This document shows positions 8,300 to 17,148 of a stretch of DNA of 64,000 nt, in pieces. Under the pieces are notes generated by a model that was not told the DNA's origin, did not search any database, and saw nothing but the letters and a program-made list of their open reading frames with translations. Source of the stretch: Lacrimispora indolis DSM 755 (GTDB lineage: Bacteria > Bacillota > Clostridia > Lachnospirales > Lachnospiraceae); the NCBI RefSeq assembly GCF_000526995.1, contig NZ_AZUI01000001.1, positions 744,001-808,000 of the forward strand, in the 5' to 3' direction. The first letter of the stretch is position 1; every line of letters begins with the position of its first letter. Position numbers and translations under genes: made by a program.

Positions 8300-8823
8300 T
8301 ACAGATTTCCCTCCTTTACATAGATACTTTTTATGTGATTATATAAGGCCTCTGATTCAAAAATGATCATAGCAGCACCTGCCAGCGGAACCGGGAAATA
8401 CATCCAGAACCTGGACAGCCACGGCATGCTGGTATAAAATCCCTTGGCTCCTATACCGGCAGCATACTTCCAGCCTACAGTAAGCATGATGACCGCCAAA
8501 GCAAAGACCGCTACATCAGCCAGGATATCCAGGGCTTTTAGCAGGTTCTTCGGCAGATAAGAATCCAAAGCAGTCATACGGATATGAGAACCATTCCTGA
8601 TCGCAAGGGCTGCGGAAAGAACCGCCATATAAGCCATACAGGTCAGAACGACCTCCTCACTCCAGGCAGGATCGGGAATAAAGGAAATGTACCGGCCCGC
8701 AACCGACATACTGGTGATCAGAACATCGCCGATCAAAAGCAGCTTACATATAAGCAGAACAACTTTATAAGTCATGTCATAAGCAGGCTTTATTTTGTCA
8801 ATCTTTTTAAATATTTCTGGCAT
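8299..8823 (-). CDS. dctQ: TRAP transporter small permease subunit DctQ
   Basis: A 174-residue protein with four hydrophobic segments (about 22-42, 60-78, 95-117, 137-157). The block PAWSEEVVLTCMAYMAVLSA is characteristic of the DctQ family. DctQ pairs with DctM in the membrane to dock the substrate-loaded binding protein. It lies between dctP (67 bases upstream, with an intervening hairpin) and dctM (1-base overlap). AAAGGGGATC precedes the ATG. Confidence 0.92.
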   Translation of the reverse strand: MPEIFKKIDKIKPAYDMTYKVVLLICKLLLIGDVLITSMSVAGRYISFIPDPAWSEEVVLTCMAYMAVLSAALAIRNGSHIRMTALDSYLPKNLLKALDILADVAVFALAVIMLTVGWKYAAGIGAKGFYTSMPWLSRFWMYFPVPLAGAAMIIFESEALYNHIKSIYVKEGNL

Positions 8824-8845
8824 AAAGATCCCCTTTCTAATGATC

Positions 8846-8876
8846 AGGGCACAGAAGGCTAAGGCTTCTGTGCCCT
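8846..8876 (-). other. Stem-loop between dctP and dctQ
   Basis: AGGGCACAGAAG (8846-8857) pairs perfectly with CTTCTGTGCCCT (8865-8876). It lies 14 bases after the dctP stop on the minus strand and is not followed by a T-run there. Such hairpins commonly protect or partly terminate the binding-protein message so that the binding protein outnumbers the permeases. Confidence 0.7.
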
Positions 8877-8890
8877 TCTTTTGAAACTGA

Positions 8891-9976
8891 TTATTTCATA
8901 TCAAGGATCTGCTGATATAGCTCTGCGTTTTCCTTTGTATTTTCAGTAATTACATCCTTGCAGGCCTCCTGCCATGGTGTGATGTCGGTAACGTCTACCA
9001 CATTGACACCTGCAGCTTTCAGCTCATCCAATACTTTATTCTCTTCATCCTGGGAAAGCTTTTTATTAAAGTCAGATGCATACTGAGCCGCCTCGATCAT
9101 AGCTTTCTGCTGGTTCCCGGTCAGCTTGTCCCAGGATTCATCAGCAATGATAACCTGAATGGCACCAAGAGTATGTCCATCCAGAATCAGATTAGGAGCA
9201 ACCTCCTGGAATGCATTGCCTTTATAGTTTGCGATGGGCTGCTCTGCAATATCAACAACACCGGTCTGAAGAGCAGAATAAAGCTCGTTCATGCTGACTA
9301 CTGTGGGGTTGGCACCCAAAGCACTTACCATACCTGTCATAACCGGGTCACTGGAAACACGGATCTTCTTTCCCTTTAAATCTTCCATGCTGCTTACCGG
9401 ATCCTTTGAGAAGAAATGACGGAAGCCTTCCTCTCCATAGAACAGACCTCTTACTCCTAATCCAAGATCATGGGGCTCCATTAAGAATTCGGGAGCCAGA
9501 TCACTGTTTACGAATTTCCAGTAATGATCTCTTCCTGCAAACGTATAAGGAATAGACAGCAGTTTGGATTTGGTTGCACCGTAGCTGGTCAAAGCAAATG
9601 CGGAGATTCTGGACATGTCAATGGTTCCGCCGCCGCCAAGCATGGTATCAAGAACGTCATTCTCTGCTCCTAAAACACCACTGGCTTGCAAGTCTATCTT
9701 AATCGATCCACCAGATAATTCCTCTACCTTATCCTTAAACGCCTGATCGGTCTTTCCTACAATGGTATCCAGGGGATTAACCTCGGCATACACCAATGTT
9801 ACTTCAGGATCTGCAGAAGCAGCATCCTTGGACTCTTCCCCTTTTGTAGTTTCCCCAGAAGCTGCCGTTGTGGCCGCTTCAGTTGTGGCTGCATTTTTAT
9901 TGGAACCGCCGCAAGCCGAAAGAGATGCGGCTGTCAGTGCAGCCAACATTAAAACACTAATTGCTCTTTTTTTCAT
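8891..9976 (-). CDS. dctP: TRAP transporter solute-binding lipoprotein DctP
   Basis: A 361-residue exported protein. The ATG at 9976 follows AAAGGAGGG and begins a lipoprotein signal peptide ending in SLSACGG, with the lipidated Cys near residue 22. A Thr/Ala/Glu-rich linker follows, then the DctP fold. KGKKIRVSSDP carries the conserved Arg that pairs with the substrate carboxylate in this family, so a carboxylic acid ligand is expected. The block MNELYSALQTGVVDIAEQP is also typical. It is the first gene of the dctPQM operon; the specific substrate cannot be told and no catabolic gene lies next to it. Confidence 0.94.
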   Translation of the reverse strand: MKKRAISVLMLAALTAASLSACGGSNKNAATTEAATTAASGETTKGEESKDAASADPEVTLVYAEVNPLDTIVGKTDQAFKDKVEELSGGSIKIDLQASGVLGAENDVLDTMLGGGGTIDMSRISAFALTSYGATKSKLLSIPYTFAGRDHYWKFVNSDLAPEFLMEPHDLGLGVRGLFYGEEGFRHFFSKDPVSSMEDLKGKKIRVSSDPVMTGMVSALGANPTVVSMNELYSALQTGVVDIAEQPIANYKGNAFQEVAPNLILDGHTLGAIQVIIADESWDKLTGNQQKAMIEAAQYASDFNKKLSQDEENKVLDELKAAGVNVVDVTDITPWQEACKDVITENTKENAELYQQILDMK

Positions 9977-10190
9977 GTTATGAACCCTCCTTTTTTTCAA
10001 TCTTAACATGGAAAAAAAGGAAGTACTACCGTAAATTTTTAAGAATCCTAGTATTTTTTTAACATCTTCTTAACATAATTCGCCCAAATCTTTACAAAAA
10101 ATTAATGCACATGTGTTTTAGTTGGCTAGGCAGAGCAATTCTCTATTGAGAAATATTTTAATATATAAGAATGCAGCTTCCACTAATATG

Positions 10191-10236
10191 AAAAAAGAAC
10201 ACCACCCATGACCGTCCTCAGGCCATGAGCGATGCT
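10191..10236 (-). terminator. Terminator of argH
   Basis: On the minus strand AGCATCGCTCATGGCC pairs with GGTCATGGGTGGTGTT through 16 base pairs including several G-U pairs, with a 7-base loop, and is followed by CTTTTTT. It lies 24 bases past the argH stop. Confidence 0.8.
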
Positions 10237-10260
10237 CCTCTTCTGCTGCTCTTTCACATC

Positions 10261-11634
10261 TTATTCTTCAAGTCTTTTCTTATAAATCTTTATAACCTTT
10301 TTCATTGCTTCCTGACCAGGTGCTCCGATGGTCATTCTTTTTTCCACACAGGTTTTTAAGCTGATGGCCTCATATATATCTTCCTCAAACACAGGACTGA
10401 TGGCCTGATATTCTTCCAGGCTCATATCATCCAGGGCGATCCCCTTTTCAATGCAGAAGAGCACCAGCTGCCCAACAATTCCATGGGCATCCCGGAAGGC
10501 CACCCCATGATTTACCAGATAATCGGCGGCATCCGTTGCATTGGTAAAGCCGTTTTTGGCACTGGCCTCCATCACATCCTTTCGGAAGGCCATGGTGGAA
10601 ATCATTCCCGTAAACAGGGCAAGGCATCCCTTTACCGTATCAATGGCATCAAAAGTCAGCTCCTTATCCTCCTGCATGTCCTTATTATAGGCAAGGGGGA
10701 TCCCCTTCATGGTTGTCAGAATGGAAACCAGCGCTCCATAGACCCTGCCGGCCTTGCCCCTGATCAGCTCCGCAATGTCCGGATTCTTTTTCTGAGGCAT
10801 AATGCTGCTTCCGGTGCTGTAGGAATCATCGATTTCCACAAAGCGGTATTCGTTGGTATTCCAGATGATGATTTCTTCGCAGAATCTGCTTAAATGCATG
10901 GCAATGGTTGACAAAGCACTTAAAAGCTCGATCAAGTAATCCCTGTCGGCCACGGAATCCATACTGTTAAGGGTTGGACCGTCAAATCCCAGAAGCTCCG
11001 CCGTATATTCCCTGTCCAGGGGATAGGTGGTTCCTGCCAAAGCGCCGGAGCCAAGAGGACAGTAATTCATCCTTTTTTTGATGTCAGAAAGACGGGAACG
11101 GTCCCTGTCAAACATTTCATAATAAGCGCCGATGTGGTGGGCCAGGGTGATTGGCTGGGCTTTCTGCAAATGGGTGAATCCAGGCATATAAGTGTCCAGA
11201 TTTTCCTCCATGAGCTTTAAAAGCTCCTTAAGAAGTCCTTTCACCAGGGAAGAAAGCTCGTCGATCTCATCTCTGGTATACAGCTTCATATCAAGAGCCA
11301 CCTGGTCATTGCGGCTCCGTCCGGTATGAAGGCGCTTTCCGGCCTCCCCGATCCGTTCTGTTAATACTGCTTCCACAAAGGAATGGATATCTTCATGCTC
11401 CGCAGTTATCACCAGATCTCCCTTTTCCAAATCCTCCCGGATCTCCACAAGACCGTTTACGATCTTATCCCTGTCTTCTGCCGTGAGAATTCCCTGTTTT
11501 GCCAGCATCCTCACATGAGCGATGCTGCCTTCAATATCCTGATGATAGAATTTTTGGTCAAATGATATGGATGCATTAAAGTTGTGAACCAGCTGATTGG
11601 TTTCTTTTGTGAAGCGTCCGCCCCATAGTTTCAT
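10261..11634 (-). CDS. argH: Argininosuccinate lyase
   Basis: A 457-residue cytoplasmic enzyme that splits argininosuccinate into arginine and fumarate, the last step of arginine synthesis. It has the family start [10 protein letters not shown], the [13 protein letters not shown] block near residues 102-114, TRLQ-like FTHLQKAQP near 155 and the fumarase/aspartase signature [12 protein letters not shown] near 280, which contains the mobile catalytic Ser loop. AGGAAAGAGGAG stands upstream of the ATG. argG is not adjacent. A GC-rich intergenic element separates it from the YfhO gene upstream, and a clear terminator follows it. Confidence 0.97.
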   Translation of the reverse strand: MKLWGGRFTKETNQLVHNFNASISFDQKFYHQDIEGSIAHVRMLAKQGILTAEDRDKIVNGLVEIREDLEKGDLVITAEHEDIHSFVEAVLTERIGEAGKRLHTGRSRNDQVALDMKLYTRDEIDELSSLVKGLLKELLKLMEENLDTYMPGFTHLQKAQPITLAHHIGAYYEMFDRDRSRLSDIKKRMNYCPLGSGALAGTTYPLDREYTAELLGFDGPTLNSMDSVADRDYLIELLSALSTIAMHLSRFCEEIIIWNTNEYRFVEIDDSYSTGSSIMPQKKNPDIAELIRGKAGRVYGALVSILTTMKGIPLAYNKDMQEDKELTFDAIDTVKGCLALFTGMISTMAFRKDVMEASAKNGFTNATDAADYLVNHGVAFRDAHGIVGQLVLFCIEKGIALDDMSLEEYQAISPVFEEDIYEAISLKTCVEKRMTIGAPGQEAMKKVIKIYKKRLEE

Positions 11635-11649
11635 AATTAAAATCTCCTC

Positions 11650-11745
11650 TTTCCTTTATTCTGGCGAAGGCGGCGGGCCGAGGCCAGGCTTGCCTGACTT
11701 TGGCGGCTGCCCACGGAGTCAAATACCCGTGTGCTTCCTGCGAAG
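11650..11745. repeat. GC-rich intergenic element with nested palindromes
   Basis: The 96 bases between the YfhO stop and the argH ribosome site are richer in G+C than their surroundings. They contain CAGGCTTGCCTG, a GGCGGC/GCCGCC pairing and flanking AAATAC/GTATTT arms. No reading frame here looks genuine. It may be a dispersed repeat, but no second copy was seen in this window. Confidence 0.35.
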
Positions 11746-11748
11746 TAT

Positions 11749-14640
11749 TTAACTTGTAGAATGAACCCGCATGGGCCTGCGCTTTTTCCTTTTAACTGCG
11801 GATATACCTGCAAGGGCCAGCAGAATAACCACACTTCCTGCCGTAATGATACCGCCTGTTTTCAATCCCTGAGGCATATATTCCAAAGAAATATCATGGG
11901 TTCCTGCAGTCATATGCACACTTAAAAACGTATCAAATATCTTATAAGGCTCCACTGCTTTCCCGTCAACCTTAACGGTCCAGCCTTTATCATAGGGAAT
12001 ACTTAAAAACAGCAGCCCTGCCTTTTCGGCTTCAACAGTCCCCTGTATCTGGGTATCCGTCCACTTTGTGAGCTTCATGGAATTCTTGTTCAAAATATTG
12101 TATACCGATTCCAGTCCCTCTGGCAGGAAACGGTAGGCAGCAGCTACCAGGTCCTGATCATTGTCATCGTTTTTCAAGGTAATCTCTTCCCCGGCTTTTA
12201 AATATCCCAGTTCCAGCATATATCCCCGGCTTATATTGTCAAAGCTTTTGGTCCGCTCTCCTAACTGAGCATTTACCTTTTCCACCTTTTTATTGCTGAC
12301 GTATACATAATAGTCTCCATCCGCCTCCGGTGTAAAGGTAAAGCTGGTTCCCGAGATTTCACTTGGAATTTCAGAAAGCACCGGGCTGGCTCCCAGCACC
12401 ACGGAAAGATCATTCTGAACCTCAGCCGGGTTTGTACGGTCCAGCTGCCAATTGTTCTCAAGGTCATAGGGAACCATAAAGCCCAGAGATAAGGCATAGG
12501 TATTTTCCTTAAGATACATCTCATCCTTTGAGGAGACCGGCACCGATACACCGTCGTCCTCTGTTTCTTCGGAGTACAGGGCATATTTGACCGCAAAAAG
12601 GGCATCCACCAGAGGCGTGCTTCCTGTAATGCTGTAAGCGTTGGTGGAGCTTTCGCAGCCCAGCTTTTTAAAGAACGCCGTAAGGTCCGCATTGGCTGTG
12701 GACGAAAACAGGGAGACCGTAGGGAAATTCAGCCAGGCTCCGTCATTCTTGGTTTTTCGCGTGACCTTTTCGATCCGGTAAAAGGAGGTGTTGGGCATCA
12801 GACTTCCTGCCAGCTCTGAAGAGGCCTCATTATCCTTAACATAATTGGTACGGCTGGTGGTCGTCACGCTGGTGACCGTAGTATTCACGGCAGCTTCCAG
12901 AGAAACCACACCAAGGGCTAACAACACCAGCATATTCCGGCTGACTCCCTTCTGGTACAGGCCCACAAGTCCCGCATAAATGGCAAGGAACAAAATGGCC
13001 ACATAAAATACGGAAAAATGATAAGCCTCATCCGTTATGAGCTTCTGGGCCAGGAGAACAAAAATCACGGAAGCAAAAAAGGCTGTTACAACATGCTTCC
13101 AAGGGATCTCATGTAAGTGAATATAGGCCTCATAGCACACCAGCAGCATGAGAAAAACATAAATGAAGGACTGTCTGCACGGCAGGCTGTTTGGATAATG
13201 AAATCCATGCCAGATAAAATTCAGAACATTGACAGAAAAGCTGGCAAAGAAAAACAGCAGCATGGAGCACATAACGATCTTTTCCCTCTGCCTGATCTGC
13301 CTGCAGCCCAGGTAGAGAAGGAAAAACATGAGAACAGCTACACCGCAGTAGATGTTAGGCCAATGATCCAGCCCGATTTCCGGCTCCACCGCAGGAAGAT
13401 GTCTGGCAATCATGTCAAATATGGAGAAGTAGGAGCTTATGGTCTGGGGAAAATTAAAATCTCCCGAAGCAGTGGACTGCAGGGCATAAACTTCCGGAAG
13501 CAGAACTGCTGCCGAAAGGCCTCCTGCCAGCAAGGAATACAAGGCAAAGAGCCCTGCATTGATCAGGAGTTCCTTCCAGGATTTCCAGCCTTCTAATATA
13601 AGAAGAGCAACGAAATAAAATACCATAAAAATACATATCATAATAGATATGTAATAATTAGATAAAATTGATAATCCCAGTGTTATGCAATACAGGAAAC
13701 ACTTCTTTTCCTTTACCAGCTTCTCAAGCCCCAGCATGATGAGAGGGAAAAGAAGGATACAGTCCAGCCACATGATATTCCAGCTGTAAGCCGCCATATA
13801 TCCGGACAGGGCATAAAAGATGCCAAAAAAGGCGATTCCAAAATCTCTGGTATGATTGTGCCTGCGTAAATACCAGGAAAAGGAAAGACCGCTTAACCCG
13901 ATCTTAAATACGATCATATAGGTCATAAACTCTATGACATAATTCTTCGGACAAAGAATCACCAGCCAGTTTAAAGGGCTTGCCAGATAATAGGCATAAA
14001 GGGCCGCAAAATTCACACCCATACCCACATCCCAGCTGTACAGAAGGCTTCCTCCGTGGGTCAGCTTATAACGGAACTCAGAGAAAAACGGTGCATACTG
14101 ATGATACATATCGGTCCGCAGAAAGCTTTCCTCGCCAAAGGGAAAAATCCCCCGCTGGGCAAATATGATGACCATGATCACTATTGGCACAAAAAATGCC
14201 GCCAAAAGGCCGTCAGAAGGCTTCACCAGGCTGAAGGCTTTTTCTTCGGTCTTTCCCCATGCCCGTTGTTTAAAGTCTTCTTCCTGCCGTATCTCTAATC
14301 CATCTTCATATTCGTCTTCTTCCGGTTCTTCACTAAATTCCATGAGATCCGGATCTGGCACAGATTCCATCAACGGCTCCAAATCCCTGTCATAATCCGT
14401 CCCGTCATCATACAGCTCCTCCATTCCGTCAACCGGAATATCAAGACGGATTCTGGGCGCGGAAGCCGGATCAAATTCCTGTTTTGTATTTTTTCCCTGG
14501 GGACCGTAAGCCTCTTTTTCCTCTTTGTTTCCTGTCTTTAAAGCCTTTTCCCCTGTTGTATTTTCTTTTTCACCTGATGTCATTTGCAGCATATCCTCTA
14601 GCTCTTTCGATATCTTTTCAATCTCGTCATCGTGTTCCAT
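11749..14640 (-). CDS. YfhO-family integral membrane protein with acidic N-terminal extension
   Basis: A 963-residue protein. Residues 1 to about 140 are soluble and very acidic (for example EFSEEPEEDEYEDGLE). From about 145 to 600 there are some 12-14 membrane segments of GT-C glycosyltransferase-like layout, including the extracytoplasmic loop SFLRTDMYHQYAPFF that is typical of YfhO. Residues 620-920 are a large extracellular beta-rich domain with FDTFLSVHMTAGTHDISLEY, and a last membrane segment ends in a basic tail (VKRKKRRP). YfhO proteins are implicated in glycosylating teichoic acids. The gtrA-type gene is 15 bases upstream, so the pair probably forms a lipid-linked sugar flipping/transfer unit. 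The acidic head is unusual. Confidence 0.85.
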   Translation of the reverse strand: MEHDDEIEKISKELEDMLQMTSGEKENTTGEKALKTGNKEEKEAYGPQGKNTKQEFDPASAPRIRLDIPVDGMEELYDDGTDYDRDLEPLMESVPDPDLMEFSEEPEEDEYEDGLEIRQEEDFKQRAWGKTEEKAFSLVKPSDGLLAAFFVPIVIMVIIFAQRGIFPFGEESFLRTDMYHQYAPFFSEFRYKLTHGGSLLYSWDVGMGVNFAALYAYYLASPLNWLVILCPKNYVIEFMTYMIVFKIGLSGLSFSWYLRRHNHTRDFGIAFFGIFYALSGYMAAYSWNIMWLDCILLFPLIMLGLEKLVKEKKCFLYCITLGLSILSNYYISIMICIFMVFYFVALLILEGWKSWKELLINAGLFALYSLLAGGLSAAVLLPEVYALQSTASGDFNFPQTISSYFSIFDMIARHLPAVEPEIGLDHWPNIYCGVAVLMFFLLYLGCRQIRQREKIVMCSMLLFFFASFSVNVLNFIWHGFHYPNSLPCRQSFIYVFLMLLVCYEAYIHLHEIPWKHVVTAFFASVIFVLLAQKLITDEAYHFSVFYVAILFLAIYAGLVGLYQKGVSRNMLVLLALGVVSLEAAVNTTVTSVTTTSRTNYVKDNEASSELAGSLMPNTSFYRIEKVTRKTKNDGAWLNFPTVSLFSSTANADLTAFFKKLGCESSTNAYSITGSTPLVDALFAVKYALYSEETEDDGVSVPVSSKDEMYLKENTYALSLGFMVPYDLENNWQLDRTNPAEVQNDLSVVLGASPVLSEIPSEISGTSFTFTPEADGDYYVYVSNKKVEKVNAQLGERTKSFDNISRGYMLELGYLKAGEEITLKNDDNDQDLVAAAYRFLPEGLESVYNILNKNSMKLTKWTDTQIQGTVEAEKAGLLFLSIPYDKGWTVKVDGKAVEPYKIFDTFLSVHMTAGTHDISLEYMPQGLKTGGIITAGSVVILLALAGISAVKRKKRRPMRVHSTS

Positions 14641-14655
14641 TCCATTTACCTCTCT

Positions 14656-15081
14656 TTACAGGGGTTTTTCCTCTCTCTTCCGGAATATGAAAACCTTACT
14701 GAACACATAATTTGCAATCACTACTACCACGGATACCAGTATTTTGCTTACGTATTCATCCATATTGAGCCAGGAAACCATTATCACCATTAGAACTATT
14801 TCCATGACGCCTGACGCTGCTCTGCATGCGGTAAACGATACGATCTCCTTTTTGACAACCCTCAGATGCAGGTCATAGCTTTGAAAAACAAAGATTTTAT
14901 TTACAATAAAGGCAAACAGGACGGAAACCACCCACGCGGCCGCTGTTGCAGCCCGGTAGTCGATGCCTGTCCTTACCATGAACCAATAGACAACCCAGTT
15001 TACCAGCGTCGTCAGCACTCCAAATATCAGATAGGAAATGACTTCCCGGCTCATGACCTTGTCCCAGATCTTTCTGATCAT
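14656..15081 (-). CDS. GtrA-family membrane protein
   Basis: A 141-residue protein with four hydrophobic segments (about 17-36, 43-63, 83-103, 110-130), fitting the GtrA/DPMS small membrane family. Members help polyprenyl-phosphate-linked sugars cross the membrane during cell-surface glycosylation. Characteristic features are ISYLIFGVLTTLVNWVVYW near the N-terminus and ANYVFSKVFIFR near the C-terminus. GGAAAGAGGAAA precedes the ATG. It is the first gene of a two-gene operon with the YfhO-like protein and is driven by a well-formed promoter at 15171-15199. Confidence 0.9.
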   Translation of the reverse strand: MIRKIWDKVMSREVISYLIFGVLTTLVNWVVYWFMVRTGIDYRAATAAAWVVSVLFAFIVNKIFVFQSYDLHLRVVKKEIVSFTACRAASGVMEIVLMVIMVSWLNMDEYVSKILVSVVVVIANYVFSKVFIFRKREEKPL

Positions 15082-15170
15082 AAATTTCCTCTTTCCTGTC
15101 CATGCCCTTTGGACATAAAGGTATACCCGGAGGGTGTTTCCTCTTTCTCCTGCAAAATTACATTTCCTCT

Positions 15171-15199
15171 ATTGTATTATAGGGAGAGGAAATTGTAAA
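15171..15199 (-). promoter_or_regulatory. Sigma-A promoter of the gtrA-yfhO operon
   Basis: On the minus strand TTTACA and TACAAT are separated by 17 bases, about 90 bases ahead of the GtrA start. Confidence 0.7.
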
Positions 15200-15205
15200 G
15201 GGATT

Positions 15206-16207
15206 CTAAGGCTCTGCTGCCAGAAACTCCCTGGCACCCTGGGAATAATAGACCTCCCCATCCTCTGTAATAAACACGCCGTACACCCTGTCTGTAGAAT
15301 CCAAAAGCTCCATTCCCTTCTTAAGTCCAAGAGAAAAACAGGTGGTGGATAAAGCGTCTCCGTCCGCGGACTGCGTTGACAAAATGGTAACGGACACAAG
15401 CCCGTTTTCATATGGATAACCATCTCTGGGGTTTAAAATATGATGGTAGTTTACGCCATCCTTTTCAAAATGCCGCTCATACACCCCCGAGGAAACCACC
15501 GACATATCCTTGATATTCAAGGTCTCTATGGTCTCATTCCTGTCTGCATAAGGTTTTTGAAGGCCTATTTTAAACGGCTTGCCGTCAGGCTTCTGCCCCA
15601 CACAGAGTACATTTCCCCCCAGGTTGATCACAGCACTTTTCACTCCCTGTTCCAGCAGATAATCCTTCATCCGGTCCGCAATATATCCCTTGGCAATGGC
15701 CCCAAAATCAAGAGAAGTGTCCGGGGATAAAAAGGTCACCGTATTTCCATCAAGCTTTAAATTCCGGTAATCCACCTTTTTCCTGGCCTCTTCAATCTTT
15801 TCCTCAGGCGGAACCGTTGGATTTTCGGACGTAAAGTTCCACAAGGAGGACAATGGCTCTACAGTAATATCAAAGGCCCCGTCCGAGACCTGGGAATAAT
15901 AAAGGCTCTTGGAAATAAGAGCCGCCACATCCGGTGATACGGTCACGGCCGTTTCACCGGCCGGCCTGTGATTCAGCTTATAAACTTCACTGCTCTCAAT
16001 GGTTTTGCTTAAAATATTTTCATAAGACCGGCACAAATCCAGACAACCCGAAAGGATTTCAGGATCCTCTTTATCATAAAGGGTCACCGTCACAAAAGTG
16101 TTCAGCAAAAAGCCGGATTGGCTCACCGGCTCCACCCGTCTTTCACAGCCTGCAAGCAAAAGCGCCGCCATACCTGTGATCAAAATTGCCGCCCTTCCTT
16201 TTTTCAT
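15206..16207 (-). CDS. apbE: FAD:protein FMN transferase (ApbE family lipoprotein)
   Basis: A 333-residue exported flavin transferase that moves FMN from FAD onto Thr residues of extracytoplasmic redox proteins such as Rnf/Nqr subunits. The signal peptide ends in LLLAGC with the lipid-modified Cys at 21. Family motifs are FDITVEPLSSLW, DFGAIAKGYIAD (about 163-174), NLGGNVLCVG and the Mg-binding DGDALSTTCFSLG near residue 280. The ATG overlaps the cbiK stop by four bases (ATGA). No Rnf gene is in the window. The pairing with CbiK is not an obvious pathway. Confidence 0.93.
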   Translation of the reverse strand: MKKGRAAILITGMAALLLAGCERRVEPVSQSGFLLNTFVTVTLYDKEDPEILSGCLDLCRSYENILSKTIESSEVYKLNHRPAGETAVTVSPDVAALISKSLYYSQVSDGAFDITVEPLSSLWNFTSENPTVPPEEKIEEARKKVDYRNLKLDGNTVTFLSPDTSLDFGAIAKGYIADRMKDYLLEQGVKSAVINLGGNVLCVGQKPDGKPFKIGLQKPYADRNETIETLNIKDMSVVSSGVYERHFEKDGVNYHHILNPRDGYPYENGLVSVTILSTQSADGDALSTTCFSLGLKKGMELLDSTDRVYGVFITEDGEVYYSQGAREFLAAEP

Positions 16208-17001
16208 TTCATATCCTCCAGCTTCTCTCCGGCTTCCCGGGCATGATCCAGAAATATCCGGCGGACTCCCTCCAGCTCACCCATGCCCTTTAACCGGCAG
16301 ACCACATGGTAGCCATCAGACTCCAGCTGGCTTTTCCAGGTATCTTCATCCTCTCCTGCCATGTCATTGTTGGCATGATCGCCGGAAACGATCATAAGAG
16401 GCTGAAGCACCATCCGGCTGGAATCCGTTTGCTTCACTTCTTTCTCTATTGCTTCAAAATCCGGTTCCGCCTCCACAGTCCCCACATGATATCTGTCATA
16501 TCCATTCTGCCTGAAAACCTCTGCCAGGCGGGAATAACACTCATTGGCCTCATGCTCCGTACCGTGCCCCATGAATATGATCTCCGTTCCTTCCGTGTCA
16601 TATTCCTTTGTATCCTCTGTCAGCACACTGCATAACCTTTCATAGTCCTTTTCTTCAGAAAGCAGCGGCTTTCCCCGCACGATCCGGAAAAACCGATCCT
16701 CATACTGTTTTACAGCGGCCAGCATTGCATCGTTTTCTTCTCCTCCCATGACCAAAGTAGGCTGGACGATCACCTGCTGGAATCCTTCCATCGCCAGCTT
16801 TTCCAGGGCCTCCTCCACGCTGTCTATGTAAAGGTTGTCCCGCTTTTTTAATATTTCAATGATGATCCGGCTGGTAAATGCCCGGCGCACCTCATAATCT
16901 TTAAACTCTTCCATTATATCCCGCTCAATGGCCTCTATGGTCTTTTTTCTGCTTTCATGATAGCTTGTCCCAAAACTCACGACTAAAATCGCCTGTTTCA
17001 T
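16204..17001 (-). CDS. cbiK: Sirohydrochlorin cobaltochelatase CbiK
   Basis: A 265-residue class II chelatase that inserts Co2+ into sirohydrochlorin in the anaerobic cobalamin route. The length equals that of Salmonella CbiK. MKQAILVVSFGTSYHESRKK is the typical N-terminus. The metal-site histidines are in MGHGTEHEAN (about residue 145) and SGDHANNDMAGEDEDTW (about 208). The start is the ATG at 17001, since the upstream extension is not family-like. It overlaps apbE by 4 bases. No other cobalamin gene is nearby. It might alternatively serve siroheme by inserting iron. Confidence 0.92.
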   Translation of the reverse strand: MKQAILVVSFGTSYHESRKKTIEAIERDIMEEFKDYEVRRAFTSRIIIEILKKRDNLYIDSVEEALEKLAMEGFQQVIVQPTLVMGGEENDAMLAAVKQYEDRFFRIVRGKPLLSEEKDYERLCSVLTEDTKEYDTEGTEIIFMGHGTEHEANECYSRLAEVFRQNGYDRYHVGTVEAEPDFEAIEKEVKQTDSSRMVLQPLMIVSGDHANNDMAGEDEDTWKSQLESDGYHVVCRLKGMGELEGVRRIFLDHAREAGEKLEDMK

Positions 17002-17085
17002 CCTGATATCCCTTGCTTTCTCTTCATTTTTCCCGATTACCATATCACAGATGAACTTTACTGTCAAATTCCTTTTCACGCACAA

Positions 17086-17115
17086 CAGGCGCAAAACCAA
17101 AAGGTTCTGCGCCTG
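17086..17115 (-). terminator. Hairpin after the alcohol dehydrogenase gene
   Basis: CAGGCGCAAAACC (17086-17098) pairs with GGTTCTGCGCCTG (17103-17115), a 13-bp stem with one G-U and a 4-base loop. It stands 33 bases past the dehydrogenase stop. No T-run follows, so termination would be weak or factor-dependent. Confidence 0.5.
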
Positions 17116-17148
17116 CCGCACACATTGCATTCATTAACTGGAGATTAT

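Noticed and set aside
11637..11834. Open frame of 65 codons over the GC-rich spacer before argH
   Set aside because: It overlaps the end of the YfhO gene in another frame and consists mostly of repeat-derived Arg/Ser/Gly-rich sequence.
17002..17148. Cobalamin riboswitch ahead of cbiK
   Set aside because: The gap is only 147 bases and shows a simple hairpin; no B12-box-like sequence was found.
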